Origin: Watersipora subatra
Taxonomy: Eukaryota > Bryozoa > Gymnolaemata > Cheilostomatida > Watersiporidae
DNA length: 64,000 nt
Assembly: GCF_963576615.1 (NCBI RefSeq)
Contig: NC_088710.1
Coordinates: 2,460,001-2,524,000, forward strand
Reading direction: 5' to 3'
This document shows, piece by piece, positions 47,201-59,001 of this stretch (its first letter is position 1; each line of letters begins with the position of its first letter). The translations under genes and the position numbers were made by a program. The notes under the pieces are model-generated. The model worked only from the letters and a program-made list of their open reading frames with translations, ran no database searches and had not been told where the DNA came from.

Positions 47201-50200
47201 TCATTTGTGCTTTATCTACTCTATTTAGATTATCATCTGTGCTTTATCTACTCTATTCAGATTATCATCTGTGCTTTATCTACTCTATTCAGATTATCAT
47301 GTGTGCTTTATCTACTCTATTTAGATTATCATCTGTGCTTTATCTACTCTATTTAGATTATCATCTGTGCTTTATCTACTCTATTTAGATTATCATCTGT
47401 GCTTTATCTACTCTATTTAGATTATCATCTGTGCTTTATCTACTCTATTCAGATTATCATCTGTGCTTTATCTACTCTATTCAGATTATTATCTGTGCTT
47501 TATCTACTCTATTCAGATTATCATCTGTGCTTTATCTACTCTATTCAGATTATCATCTGTGCTTTATCTACTCTATTTAGATTATCATCTGTGCTTTATC
47601 TACTCTATTCAGATTATCATCTGTGCTTTATCTACTCTATTTAGATTATCATCTGTGCTTTATCTACTCTATTTAGATTATCATCTGTGCTTTATCTACT
47701 CTATTTAGATTATCATCTGTGCTTTATCTACTCTATTTAGATTATCATCTGTGCTTTATCTACTCTATTTAGATTATCATCTGTGCTTTATCTACTCTAT
47801 TCAGATTATCATCTGTGCTTTATCTACTCTATTTAGATTATCATCTGTGCTTTATCTACTCTATTCAGATTATCATCTGTGCTTTATCTACTCTATTTAG
47901 ATTATCATCTGTGCTTTATCTACTCTATTTAGATTATCATCTGTGCTTTATCTACTCTATTTAGATTATCATCTGTGCTTTATCTACTCTATTTAGATTA
48001 TCATCTGTGCTTTATCTACTCTATTTAGATTATCATCTGTGCTTTATCTACTCTATTCAGATTATCATCTGTGCTTTATCTACTCTATTTAGATTATCAT
48101 CTGTGCTTTATCTACTCTATTCAGATTATCATCTGTGCTTTATCTACTCTATTTAGATTATCATCTGTGCTTTTTCTACTCTATTTAGATTATCATCTGT
48201 GCTTTATCTACTCTATTTAGATTATCATCTGTGTTTTATCTACTCTATTCAGATTATCATCTGTGCTTTATCTACTCTATTCAGATTATCATCTGTGCTT
48301 TATCTACTCTATTCAGATTATCATCTGTGCTTTATCTACTCTATTTAGATTATCATCTGTGCTTTATCTACTCCATTCAGATTATCATCTGTGCTTTATC
48401 TACTCTATTCAGATTATCATCTGTGCTTTATCTACTCTATTCAGATTATCATCTGTGCTTTATCTACTCTATTTAGATTATCATCTGTGCTTTATCTACT
48501 CTATTCAGATTATCATCTGTGCTTTATCTACTCTATTCAGATTATCATCTGTGCTTTATCTACTCTATTTAGATTATCATCTGTGCTTTATCTACTCTAT
48601 TTAGATTATCATCTGTGCTTTATCTACTCCATTCAGATTATCATTTGTGCTTTATCTACTCTATTTAGATTATCATCTGTGCTTTATCTACTCTATTCAG
48701 ATTATCATCTGTGCTTTATCTACTCTATTCAGATTATCATGTGTGCTTTATCTACTCTATTTAGATTATCATCTGTGCTTTATCTACTCTATTTAGATTA
48801 TCATCTGTGCTTTATCTACTCTATTTAGATTATCATCTGTGCTTTATCTACTCTATTTAGATTATCATCTGTGCTTTATCTACTCTATTCAGATTATCAT
48901 CTGTGCTTTATCTACTCTATTCAGATTATCATCTGTGCTTTATCTACTCTATTCAGATTATCATCTGTGCTTTATCTACTCTATTCAGATTATCATCTGT
49001 GCTTTATCTACTCTATTTAGATTATCATCTGTGCTTTATCTACTCTATTCAGATTATCATCTGTGCTTTATCTACTCTATTTAGATTATCATCTGTGCTT
49101 TATCTACTCTATTTAGATTATCATCTGTGCTTTATCTACTCTATTTAGATTATCATCTGTGCTTTATCTACTCTATTTAGATTATCATCTGTGCTTTATC
49201 TACTCTATTTAGATTATCATCTGTGCTTTATCTACTCTATTCAGATTATCATCTGTGCTTTATCTACTCTATTTAGATTATCATCTGTGCTTTATCTACT
49301 CTATTCAGATTATCATCTGTGCTTTATCTACTCTATTTAGATTATCATCTGTGCTTTATCTACTCTATTTAGATTATCATCTGTGCTTTATCTACTCTAT
49401 TTAGATTATCATCTGTGCTTTATCTACTCTATTTAGATTATCATCTGTGCTTTATCTACTCTATTTAGATTATCATCTGTGCTTTATCTACTCTATTCAG
49501 ATTATCATCTGTGCTTTATCTACTCTATTTAGATTATCATCTGTGCTTTATCTACTCTATTCAGATTATCATCTGTGCTTTATCTACTCTATTTAGATTA
49601 TCATCTGTGCTTTTTCTACTCTATTTAGATTATCATCTGTGCTTTATCTACTCTATTTAGATTATCATCTGTGTTTTATCTACTCTATTCAGATTATCAT
49701 CTGTGCTTTATCTACTCTATTCAGATTATCATCTGTGCTTTATCTACTCTATTCAGATTATCATCTGTGCTTTATCTACTCTATTTAGATTATCATCTGT
49801 GCTTTATCTACTCCATTCAGATTATCATCTGTGCTTTATCTACTCTATTCAGATTATCATCTGTGCTTTATCTACTCTATTCAGATTATCATCTGTGCTT
49901 TATCTACTCTATTTAGATTATCATCTGTGCTTTATCTACTCTATTCAGATTATCATCTGTGCTTTATCTACTCTATTCAGATTATCATCTGTGCTTTATC
50001 TACTCTATTTAGATTATCATCTGTGCTTTATCTACTCTATTTAGATTATCATCTGTGCTTTATCTACTCCATTCAGATTATCATCTGTGCTTTATCTACT
50101 CTATTCAGATTATCATCTGTGCTTTATCTACTCTATTCAGATTATCATCTGTGCTTTATCTACTCTATTTAGATTATCATCTGTGCTTTATCTACTCCAT

Positions 50201-52975
50201 TTAGATTATCATCTGTGCTTTATCTACTCTATTTAGATTATCATCTGTGCTTTATCTACTCTATTTAGATTATCATCTGTGCTTTATCTACTCTATTTAG
50301 ATTATCATCTGTGCTTTATCTACTCTATTCAGATTATCATCTGTGCTTTATCTACTCTATTCAGATTATCATCTGTGCTTTATCTACTCTATTTAGATTA
50401 TCATCTGTGCTTTATCTACTCTATTCAGATTATCATCTGTGCTTTATCCACTCTATTCAGATTATCATCTGTGCTTTATCTACTCTATTCAGATTATCAT
50501 CTGTGCTTTATCTACTCTATTTAGATCATCATCTGTGCTTTATCTACTCTATTTAGAATATCATCTGTGCATTATCTACTCTATTCAGATTATCATCTGT
50601 GCTTTATCTACTCTATTTAGATCATCATCTGTGCTTTATCTACTCTATTTAGAATATCATCTGTGCATTATCTACTCTATTCAGATTATCATCTGTGCTT
50701 TATCTACTCTATTCAGATTATCATCTGTGCTTTATCTACTCTATTTAGATTATCATCTGTGCTTTATCTACTCTATTTAGATTATCATCTGTGCTTTATC
50801 TACTCTATTCAGATTATCATCTGTGCTTTATCTACTCTATTCAGATTATCATCTGTGCTTTATCTACTCTATTCAGATTATCATCTGTGCTTTATCTACT
50901 CTATTTAGATTATCATCTGTGCTTTATCTACTCTATTTAGATTATCATCTGTGCTTTATCTACTCTATTCAGATTATCATCTGTGCTTTATCCACTCTAT
51001 TCAGATTATCATCTGTGCTTTATCTACTCTATTCAGATTATCATCTGTGCTTTATCTACTCTATTTAGATCATCATCTGTGCTTTATCTACTCTATTTAG
51101 AATATCATCTGTGCATTATCTACTCTATTCAGATTATCATCTGTGCTTTATCTACTCTATTCAGATTATCATCTGTGCTTTATCTACTCTATTTAGATTA
51201 TCATCTGTGCTTTATCTACTCTATTTAGATTATCATCTGTGCTTTATCTACTCTATTCAGATTATCATCTGTGCTTTATCTACTCTATTTAGATTATCAT
51301 CTGTGCTTTATCTACTCTATTTAGATTATCATCTGTGCTTTATCTACTCTATTTAGATTATCATCTGTGCTTTATCTACTCTATTCAGATTATCATCTGT
51401 GCTTTATCTACTCTATTTAGATTATCATCTGTGCTTTATCTACTCTATTCAGATTATCATCTGTGCTTTATCCACTCTATTCAGATTATCATCTGTGCTT
51501 TATCTACTCTATTCAGATTATCATCTGTGCTTTATCTACTCTATTTAGATCATCATCTGTGCTTTATCTACTCTATTTAGAATATCATCTGTGCATTATC
51601 TACTCTATTCAGATTATCATCTGTGCTTTATCTACTCTATTCAGATTATCATCTGTGCTTTATCTACTCTATTTAGATTATCATCTGTGCTTTATCTACT
51701 CTATTTAGATTATCAAGTCTGACCTTGTTTCAGACCATTGTTGTTTGACCTTGTATCAACCATCAAGGTAGATTTGTTGAAGTATTTAATGTTTTAGTGC
51801 ACAGTATTTATTAGCCGAATGGCTGGCGTTGCCCGGGTATTAATAAACAGCTTTTAGACAGCGGCTAGTAATGTAGTTGCCTGGCACATTGCCAATGACT
51901 AATTTGAGTAAGCTGCCATCCGTATTGCTAAATTTACTCATAAAAGTGGTGAGAGCAAGCTTTAGTGACGTCACGCAGAGTGCTATGCGTATTTTAACTG
52001 ACATAACGACTCACTTAATGGATTCATTGCATCTGGTGTAGCTTAAATGGTTAAGTTATTGCCTGGTGAACGGGAGGTTTCAACATAAAATCTAGTACAA
52101 GGAAGATCTTTTATTCCTCGATTTTAATAGTTATAGATCTATATATATATACACTATATATAAGTTGTTTTTATCTAGCTATAAGGTTTTTAGTGTTTAT
52201 AAGTGGTTTTTTCTCTGCAGAGTCAGCAGAGGAAATGCCCCCTCTCTTTGCTTCACTAGAGGGAGGCCTTCTCAAGGAGCCCCGTACTAGATGTGCAGAG
52301 GAATCAGCAGCGCATAGCCGCATCTCAGGTTTCATTCTTGAGGGTTTTCACTCCTACTCCAGGCAGTCAGAGCTGTTCTGGGATGAGGCAACTCACATGT
52401 CCGTGCTGAGCAGTACAATTTCTCACCTTCCTACTGATAAAGTGCGGGTGTTATTCGGATCTGTTCATCCTCTGGCTGCGCTCAAACTGGTGAAGGCTGG
52501 CATTGATCTCTTTGATACATCCTATACGTATCAAGTGACGGAGAGGGGTGGAGCACTGTGTTTTCCCTATGATGATCGGCAAGCTTTTCCCAAAACAGAC
52601 AAAATGTTTGAGTTGGACTTGACTGACAGCAAGTATGCCGAGCAGTTTGTGCCGATAATGGAGAACTGTACATGCCGTACTTGTGCTGGAGACCCTGGTA
52701 ATCCTGAAGATCCCGGTTTCACGAAAGCCTACATACACCATCTGCTCAACACGAAGGAGATGAATGCGAGTATACTGCTCTCGAGGCACAATATTCATCA
52801 CTATCTTTCCTTCTTTGAACAAGTACGGCAGCGGCTTGACAGCGATGACCCGACAGCACTAGATCACCTCGAAAGCCTCGTCTCCGACTCAAAGGGTGCC
52901 GAGATTGATTACACTAGTCAGCCAACTGATGAGTCGTCCCAACCTGTTAGGACAAAACGCAAACTCTCTCCCTAA
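41022..52975 (+). CDS. QTRT2: Queuine tRNA-ribosyltransferase accessory subunit 2
   Basis: Non-catalytic partner of QTRT1; together they exchange guanine-34 for queuine in tRNAs with a GUN anticodon, at the cytosolic face of the mitochondrial outer membrane. Exons 41022-41215, 43719-43920, 45416-45527 and 52221-52975 join in phase to 420 residues; the human protein is 415. Landmarks: METPGCMLFTRCGAVPHLSL near the N-terminus, GFILEGFHS, the barrel segment VRVLFGSVHPLAALKLVKAG, FDTSYTYQVTERGGALCF, and the zinc site C319-x-C321-x2-C324 with H359 (TKAYIHHLLNTKEMNASILL between them). Start ATG 41022 (MKYVPR) matches the usual N-terminus; an upstream in-frame ATG at 40965 would add 19 residues. Intron 3 (6.7 kb) carries the giant 32-bp array. 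Confidence 0.96.
42384..43075. mobile_element. MITE, CTCGG-end family, diverged copy 4 (QTRT2 intron)
   Basis: Starts CAGTAAAACCTCAG and ends near CCGAGGTATGACTATAG. Internal order matches copies 1-3 (CCACCATAAACC, TTGTATGTTTTG, TTTGGTCGAAAACTGAA), with more substitutions, so it is an older insertion. Confidence 0.6.
43719..43920 (+). CDS. QTRT2: QTRT2 exon 2
   Basis: Reads TLSDWSQTVKECKGGLGEFT onward to SPQEFVK; the GxGxF-M...SLHD-like region of the family appears as GLGEFTCMQDYLIFFTSHDV. Acceptor GTTGTTGCAG, donor GTCAGT. Confidence 0.94.
43945..44120. repeat. 19-bp tandem repeat, about nine copies (QTRT2 intron)
   Basis: The unit AGTAGATATGACATGAGTT recurs with small changes, starting about 25 bp after the exon 2 donor. 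Confidence 0.9.
44320..45322. mobile_element. CTGTAAAACC-end element, copy 3 (QTRT2 intron)
   Basis: The right end CAATTAAAGTTTTACAG and the interior match 28723-30171 and the right part of 15759-21637. The left end is not recognisable, so it is probably truncated. Confidence 0.6.
45154..45260. repeat. 17-bp tandem repeat, about six copies
   Basis: The unit TTTGAACACCACCTCTA is an expansion of a sub-terminal motif (single or double in the related elements) inside element copy 3. Confidence 0.95.
45416..45527 (+). CDS. QTRT2: QTRT2 exon 3
   Basis: Reads VLGDFECNEAMATGQSRMNK then AYQRTTGFLSDVLAISK plus one base. Acceptor GGTACAG, donor GTAGAG. It matches the human DGEV-KEATSIKRVRKSVDRSLLFLD region in position. 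Confidence 0.93.
45632..46080. mobile_element. CAGTGCACCCT-family MITE, partial copy
   Basis: Begins CAGTGCACCCTTAGAATACG. Homology to 61263-62011 runs through the GTAACTATAATTACC block to about 46080, then stops; the other end was not found. Confidence 0.65.
47092..51715. repeat. 4.6-kb array of a 32-bp unit, ~144 copies (QTRT2 intron 3)
   Basis: The unit reads CTATTYAGATTATCATCTGT then GCTTTATCTACT, where Y (C or T) is the main variable position. Rare variants (CTCCATTCAG, TCATTTGTGC, CATGTGTGC, GTGTTTTATC, CTTTTTCTAC) recur 1,440 bp apart (for example 47181 and 48621, 48231 and 49671), showing a tandem duplication of a 45-unit block. Near the right end a TCCACTC / GATCATC / GAATATC / GCATTATC variant group recurs at 480 bp (15 units) and other multiples of 32. 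Open frames across it are artefacts of repetition. Confidence 0.98.
51812..52165 (+). mobile_element. tRNA-headed SINE-like/RTE-like copy 3 (QTRT2 intron)
   Basis: Starts TTAGCCGAATGGCTGGCGTT GCCCGGG, shares CCTGGCACATTGCCAATGAC and GCTATGCGTATTTTAACT with 30411-30824, and contains the tRNA-like TAGCTTAAATGG at 52039-52050. It ends in a TA run about 60 bp before QTRT2 exon 4. Confidence 0.6.
52221..52975 (+). CDS. QTRT2: QTRT2 exon 4 (terminal, zinc site)
   Basis: Residues 170-420, with the C-x-C-x2-C zinc ligands (CTCRTC) and their histidine, then a short basic end TKRKLSP and TAA. Acceptor TTTTTTCTCTGCAG. Confidence 0.97.
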
Positions 52976-53990
52976 AGTTCATCATATCATCCTGGTATTT
53001 CACCTGAACATCTTATGCAAAGTCTGCACAGCGTTTTACTCGCGTGACAAATCTTGAATGCCTGCTGGATACATTACTAATGCCACCAGCTTTGCTATGC
53101 CCTGGACTCATTTTGAGTTTGTTATATGCTGTGAGTGGTTGGCAGATCTATCTCTTGGTAGCATTATTAGTCAAACCCTGTAGTGTTGATAGGAATCTTT
53201 GTTTCCTGTCTATTTTTATTACATTTTGTAACAGTGTAATTCCGGTGTATTCATGTGAATGCCTTGATCGTCTAAGATATATGTGATAGAATTTTAAGAG
53301 TTATATCTGAAGCTTTCCTATACTCAAGGCTTGATTGGCTCATTGTTTTCTTATAAATACTAGCAATGTGTATCAGCAGCTAAATTATACATTCGAATGA
53401 ATTTTTAAGCACCACCCATTGTTGTTCGTTCCACTCTGCTTTATTTGCAGAATGGCATAGTACATCTGCTGCCATATATCCATAGTGCTTGGTACAATAC
53501 AATTTATATGAAGAATTTTTTCATATTTCTTTTATGGACTTCTCTAAGGAGTTTTTATTGCACTACAGTTTAGCGCTAGGAAACGGCCCACATTTATGTG
53601 GTACATGTGCATTCAGAAATCGTACGAACAAGCATACCACGACTAAAATCTTTGCTTTTGCTTGTAAACTAGCCATCACACTTTTCTCTTGGAGTCTATG
53701 TGAGTCTCACAGTGCATCAACTTAAAAATGTATTTAAAACTCACTCTTTATATGCTAAAGCACATATGGTGACCAAAATAGATGCATCCCTTACAATTAG
53801 TTTTGTAATATCTATCCTTGTTTTGTTAAAATTGAAAAACATTTACGTTCTTGTCTTTCCAAGCTCTAACATGGACATAGCAAGACTTGGTTGTGTTACA
53901 GGCTAAGCGGGACCAAAACAATGCTTTGGTCGTGCTAAGCTCAGGCGATGGTTTCCAAATTTTATTTAAAAATAGGCAAGCCTGGACTTA
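52976..53990. other. QTRT2 3' UTR and flank
   Basis: T-rich sequence. Small open frames (53044-53286, 53489-53725, 53700-53906) have no recognisable motif. No clear AATAAA close to the stop. Confidence 0.5.
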
Positions 53991-54257
53991 GTGGTAACCA
54001 TAGAGTTATCTCCCCCTAGAGTGATAACTGCGCATTCAACAACACGAGCATTTCCGGTGCCAATAAGGAGCGTTTAGGCCACGCCCTTTTTTTGTGCTAG
54101 TCAATCGTAGTGATTGACAAAACGATAACATCAGCCATGTGAATGATCATGAATTCCCACAGTTAAGATAGTAATTATTGCTCATATTAAAGAAATGATG
54201 ATTATAGTTTATCACTCTAATATATGTTTATTATTTAAAGCAATTCAATATCTACAT

Positions 54258-55560
54258 GCCTTGCAAAGGCACTGAATAGATAGTGTTAAGTAAGTGAGTT
54301 AATGCAATCAGTTACTCCAGTGATATGCAGCCCCCACACATGGGGGGCAGTATATCTTTGGTTACTCATAGATAAGATAGATAGTCATAATGGAGTTGTA
54401 TTACATTGGTGTGATGGGAAGCTAATCGACTGCCATCAACTGAAAGTATTGACATTGTATGGTGATAGAGTGATTCATTGACACCACAGTTCACAAACAG
54501 CCCTTGCATGTAATATTAGATTCCAATACATATCAATCAAATACATAGACTAGCTTGTCCACTAGTTAGTGGACATCTTTGCTTGATGTAAGCAAGCAAA
54601 AAGTTTGAAAGTTAGAGTGGCAAATGTTGTTATATGTTAGATAAAAATAAATTATACTTAATTATACTAAATTATAATTATTTAAAAATAAAATAGACTT
54701 TTTTATTACTTTATTTATTAAATAATTTTTTATTGTAATCATAGCTAAACAAATTATATTTAGCCATCACTTGCTAATTATTTCACATTTACATTTAAAC
54801 ACATTTGCAGTTTCATTTTTCTTCCTAATTTATTTTAACAAAAAACTTCTTTCATGATATGAAGTTTAAAAGTTGTAGTTGTTTGAAAAAGCTTGAAAAC
54901 ATTTACAGTTGTTTTTATTTTCTCTCCTCTCTTTATTTATTTCAATTACACAAAACACTTCTCATAATATGTAGTTTGAAAGTTAAAGTGGCAAATGTTG
55001 GTATATGTTAAATAAAAATAAATTATAACGTACTTAATTATACTAAATTATAATTATATAAAAATAAAATAGACTCTTTTATTACCTTAATTATTAAATA
55101 ATTTTTCATTGTGATCATAGCTAAACAGATTATATTTAGCCATTACTTGCTAATTATTTTACATTTAAACACATTTACAGTTTTTTTCCTAATTTATTTC
55201 AACAAAACACTTCTTTCATGATACGAAATTTAAAAGTTGTAGTTGTTTGAAAAATCTTGAAAACCTTTACAGTTGCTTTCTTTTTCCTCTTAATTCATTT
55301 GAACTGCTTAAAAATATTTTCTCATGATATGAAGTTTAAAAGTTAGAATGGTAAATGTTATATAAAAATAAACTTTCTGTCCAAAGACTTTTTCATTCCT
55401 CGGGCAACTCGGATAGTACAGCTCATAGTTGATGGCAGTCGATTAGCTTCCCATCACACTAATGTAATACAACCCCAGTATGACTATCTTTCTTATCTAT
55501 GAGTAACTGATTGCATTAACTCACTTACTTAACACTATCTATTCAGTGCCTTTGCAAGTC
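54258..55560. mobile_element. Inner element with ~200-bp inverted ends
   Basis: CTTGCAAAGGCACTGAATAG near 54260 and TGATGGGAAGCTAATCGACT near 54412 reappear inverted at about 55540-55560 and 55440. The interior consists of two diverged copies of an AT-rich segment (around 54610 and 54980) and a third partial one. It is nested inside 53999-58719. Confidence 0.75.
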
Positions 55561-55584
55561 AAGTAGGTATCAGGGATTACGTGT

Positions 55585-55930
55585 AGGTCTGTCACAATTT
55601 CCATTTCCATAATTCATTTCCATATCATTTCCATAAAATTTCCATAATTTATTTCCATATTAATTCCATAACATTTTCCTACATCATTTCTATATTATTT
55701 CCATTTCCATAACATTTCCCTACTTCATTTCTATATTATTTCGATTTCCATAACATTTCCATAATTCATTTCTATATTATTTCCATATTAATTCCATTTC
55801 CATAACATTTTCATATTATTTCCATTTCAATAACATTTCCATATTATTTCCATTTCAATAACATTTTCATATTTCTAAAATAAAATTTCCATATTCATTT
55901 CCCTAAAATTATGGAAATATTTATGTATAT
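55585..55930. repeat. ATTTCCATA-type simple repeat
   Basis: Irregular repetition of TTTCCATA / ATTTCCATATTA motifs. Confidence 0.9.
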
Positions 55931-56289
55931 GGAAACAATGATATACAGGGGGCTGTATATCATTGGCTGTATATCATTGCTGTATGGGGCTGTATATCAT
56001 TGATGGAAATGGAGATGAAAAAGTAAACATTTCCATAATATGTTTAGCGATCCCTGGTAGGTATTGAATTGCTTTAAATAATAAGCATATATTAGAGTAA
56101 CTAGAAATTCCACTGTCATACCGCCCACGACCAAAGTAGTAATGGAAAAAAGAAAGGGTACTGATGGTTGTCGAAAAAGTAGTTCTCAGCAGGAATTGAC
56201 AGAGTATAATGTAAATGAGACTTGTTTGAGATGATATAAAATAAATTTGAGAGAGCACGACTCTAAAAACGCGCAACATAAATAACATA

Positions 56290-56960
56290 AATGTAACAGA
56301 AATAAATATTAATAAAATAAATAATTAACTATCTCAAACTTATGTTTTACAATAATAAAATAAATATTAATTCAAGCTGTAGACTCAAACTACTGTACGT
56401 AATTTAAATAACAACAGCAATAATGATATATGTTTATTATATCTCTTATTATATTGAAATGCAATATTAAAAGTAAATGGCAAGCTGCCGTGTAATATAC
56501 AATTTGAAAGTTGTTTGTTGGTTAAAATAAACATTAATTCAAGCTGTAGACCTAAATTACTGTAAGTAATTAAACTAACAACAGCAATAATCAAATATGT
56601 TTATTACATATCTGAAATGCAATGTTAAAAGTAAAATATATTGTAATATACAGTTTGAAAGTTGGTCGTGTTGAATGTAGAACGGTTTTGACAGCGATAT
56701 GTAACAGAAATAAATATTAATAAAATAAATATTTAACTATCTCAAACTTATGTTTTACAATAATAAAATAAACATTAATTCAAGCCGTAGACCTAACCTA
56801 CTGTACGTAATTTAACTAACAACAATGCCAACAATAAAGAAATATGTTTATTATATCTCTGCAAATGTAAATCTAAATGCAATATTAAACGTTAAACGGC
56901 AAACTGATGTGTAATATACAGTTTGAAAATTGGTTGTGTTGTGATGAATGTAGAATGGTT
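56290..56960. repeat. Diverged tandem repeat, 2-3 copies of an AT-rich segment
   Basis: AACTATCTCAAACTTATGTT and the following CTGTAGAC / TACTGTACGTAATTTAA blocks occur at about 56325 and 56728, with a shorter copy near 56520. Part of the composite element. Confidence 0.8.
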
Positions 56961-57309
56961 TTGACAGCGATATGTAACAAAGAGCAAGCGTTGGCATTTA
57001 CACGTCTGGAAGTTTTATGCAAACTGGAGTGAAATAAAGAAATATTCTTGTCATAAAAGGGAGTTGTAGTAACGGCCCTACCTTTTAGATAAGATGTAAA
57101 GAAATCTGGCTGATGTTCTAGATAATTTGAAAAACCTTCGGTAATTGGACAAAACCGTAGGCTGATAAACTGTGTACCACATTTTCGTACCTGTAAATCG
57201 GTCTACGCCTCTAACAGTAGACAAACAGTACACAGTAAATAGTTCTACTATCTGTCGCACGGCTTTTTTGGCGTTTCGTAGATCGGTCGAAACTATTAAT
57301 TAACCCAGA

Positions 57310-58077
57310 GCCGTATAGTTTCACAGAGTCCCGCGACTAACAGAAGCGTATACGGGATCTCGCTCGATTCCAAACAAACAGGCCACGCCTACTATTTTTA
57401 TATAAGTTATAATGGAGAGGTCGCAACATCAATCAACAAAAACTACTCCCATTAGCAGTCATTTTGAAATTGATTGTTGTATCATAAACCATTTGAAAGA
57501 AAACAAAATTTCCTACAAAAAGGTGCTAACAACGTTTTTGTAAAAACGTAAAGTAAATGCAAAAAAGAGCGGTATTGAGAGTGAGGTATGAATATTCCAT
57601 TATAGATCAGTATGTCGATCGAGTTTGTTTGGAATCGGACGTTTTTGTTTCCGGTTTTGGTCGCGAGACTTTTTAAAGCTATATGACTCTGACAGTACAT
57701 AGCTGAATAACTTCACAGAGTTTGTTGCTAACGGATGCGCATATCGAAGCTCGCACGGCTCCAAGCAAACAAGCCGCGCCCACTATTGTTTTATATAAGT
57801 TATAATGGAGATGCCGCAACACTAACCAACAAAAATTACTACCATTGGCAGTCCCTTTGAAATTGATTATTGTATTATACACCATTTGAAAAAGGACAAA
57901 ATTCTCTACAAGAAACGTCTAATGATTTTTTGTAATAAAGTAAAGTAAATGCAAAAAAGTGAGATGTTGAGAGCGAGGTAAGAATATTCCATTAGAGATC
58001 AGTATGTCGATCGGGTTTGTTTGGAATCGGACGTTTTTGTTTCCGGCTTTTGGTCACGGGACTCTGTGAAACTATAC
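57310..58077. mobile_element. Inner inverted-end element with internal duplication
   Basis: GTATAGTTTCACAGAGTCCC near 57313 is inverted as GGGACTCTGTGAAACTATAC near 58057. Between them a ~380-bp segment (TATATAAGTTATAATGGAGA... and GATCAGTATGTCGATCG) is present twice. Confidence 0.7.
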
Positions 58078-58859
58078 GACACTGAATAAACCAAGCTGTT
58101 CAAGCGTTTTGTGGCGATTTGTGGCAAGACTTTATCGTTCTATTCTCTGTCGCTCGGCATTTCAATTTCCGGTCTTAACTTTTATTAAACGAAGCTTTTC
58201 AAGCGTTTTGTGACGATTTTCGTCCTAATAAATCTGTCTATTTATGTATAATCCGATCAGATGGGTTAGTTTTAGGTATTTGCGTCAACCTTTCAAAGGC
58301 TTGGTAACATATTTAAATAGGTTTATATGCGTTTTGTATCATTATTATACTTAAACGACTTTACTGAAAAATAGTTAAATTTGTTGATAGGATTTCGTTG
58401 CAAGGGTTTGGTGACGGCCGTTAACGGATAATTTTTCGGGAGTTGTGTGCACATGTGCATTTATCATAATTCTCCCAATCAATCGTTTCACTCTTGTTTG
58501 GTCGTGGGATAAACTATAATCATCATTTCTTTAATATGAGCATTAATTACTATTTTAACTGGAACTTCATGATCCTTGTTTAACCCTTCTCATGGCTGAT
58601 GTTTTTGATCTAGTCAATCACTACGACTGACTAGCACAAAAAGGGGCGTGGCCTAAACGCCCCTTGTTGGCACCGGAAACGCTCGTGTAGTTATCACTCT
58701 AGAGGGAGATAACTCTATGGTGGTAACATCAGATGCGAGAATAAGTTGGAGTTGTTTACTCTTTACATTAAAGCTAAACAATAAATCTGCTACGTGATAT
58801 TTGTAGCAGTAATCCTCATAGAATTAGTATTTGCGTGAAAGATATTTCTATGGCTACAC

Positions 58860-59001
58860 GCAAATACAGGTACGTACTGTAGTTGTAAATCTGATGTGCC
58901 TCGCGCGCTTCACGATATCACTCATCTACCGACATATGCCCGCGGTGATAGTAGTGGTGAATCTAGACCTAGCTATTTCCGTCGGTCGCAACTCTTGTTT
59001 T
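58860..59001 (+). other. GC-richer pocket, possible terminal exon
   Basis: One frame reads SDVPRALHDITHLPTYARGD then SSGESRPSYFRRSQLLF and TAA, with a CAG that could be an acceptor near 58869. Its composition differs from the AT-rich flanks and looks like a polar C-terminal tail, but an overlapping hydrophobic frame (58831-59067) is also open and no family is recognised. Confidence 0.2.

Larger units (their letters stand above)
53999..58719. mobile_element. 4.7-kb hAT-like composite with long inverted ends
   Basis: A perfect 8-bp duplication GTGGTAAC lies at 53991-53998 and 58720-58727. The ends CATAGAGTTATCTCCCCCTA and its inverse continue with few differences for about 200 bp (including GCGTTTAGGCCACGCCC and GTTTATCNCNC regions at 54070 and 58650). 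The 8-bp duplication and CA...TG ends fit hAT. No transposase is recognisable; the interior is AT-rich and made of further inverted and tandem repeats. Confidence 0.85.

Noticed and set aside
47083-51708. Many open frames (81-145 codons) reading YLLYSDYHLCFIYSI-type repeats
   Set aside because: They are translations of the 32-bp tandem array inside a QTRT2 intron; their ends coincide with the C/T variant that makes TAG stops, and there is no independent coding signal.
47092-51715. CRISPR-like regular 32-bp direct repeats
   Set aside because: Units are head-to-tail with no unique spacers, and the window is clearly eukaryotic with spliced genes.
52451-52822. 123-codon minus-strand open frame
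   Set aside because: Antisense shadow of QTRT2 exon 4.
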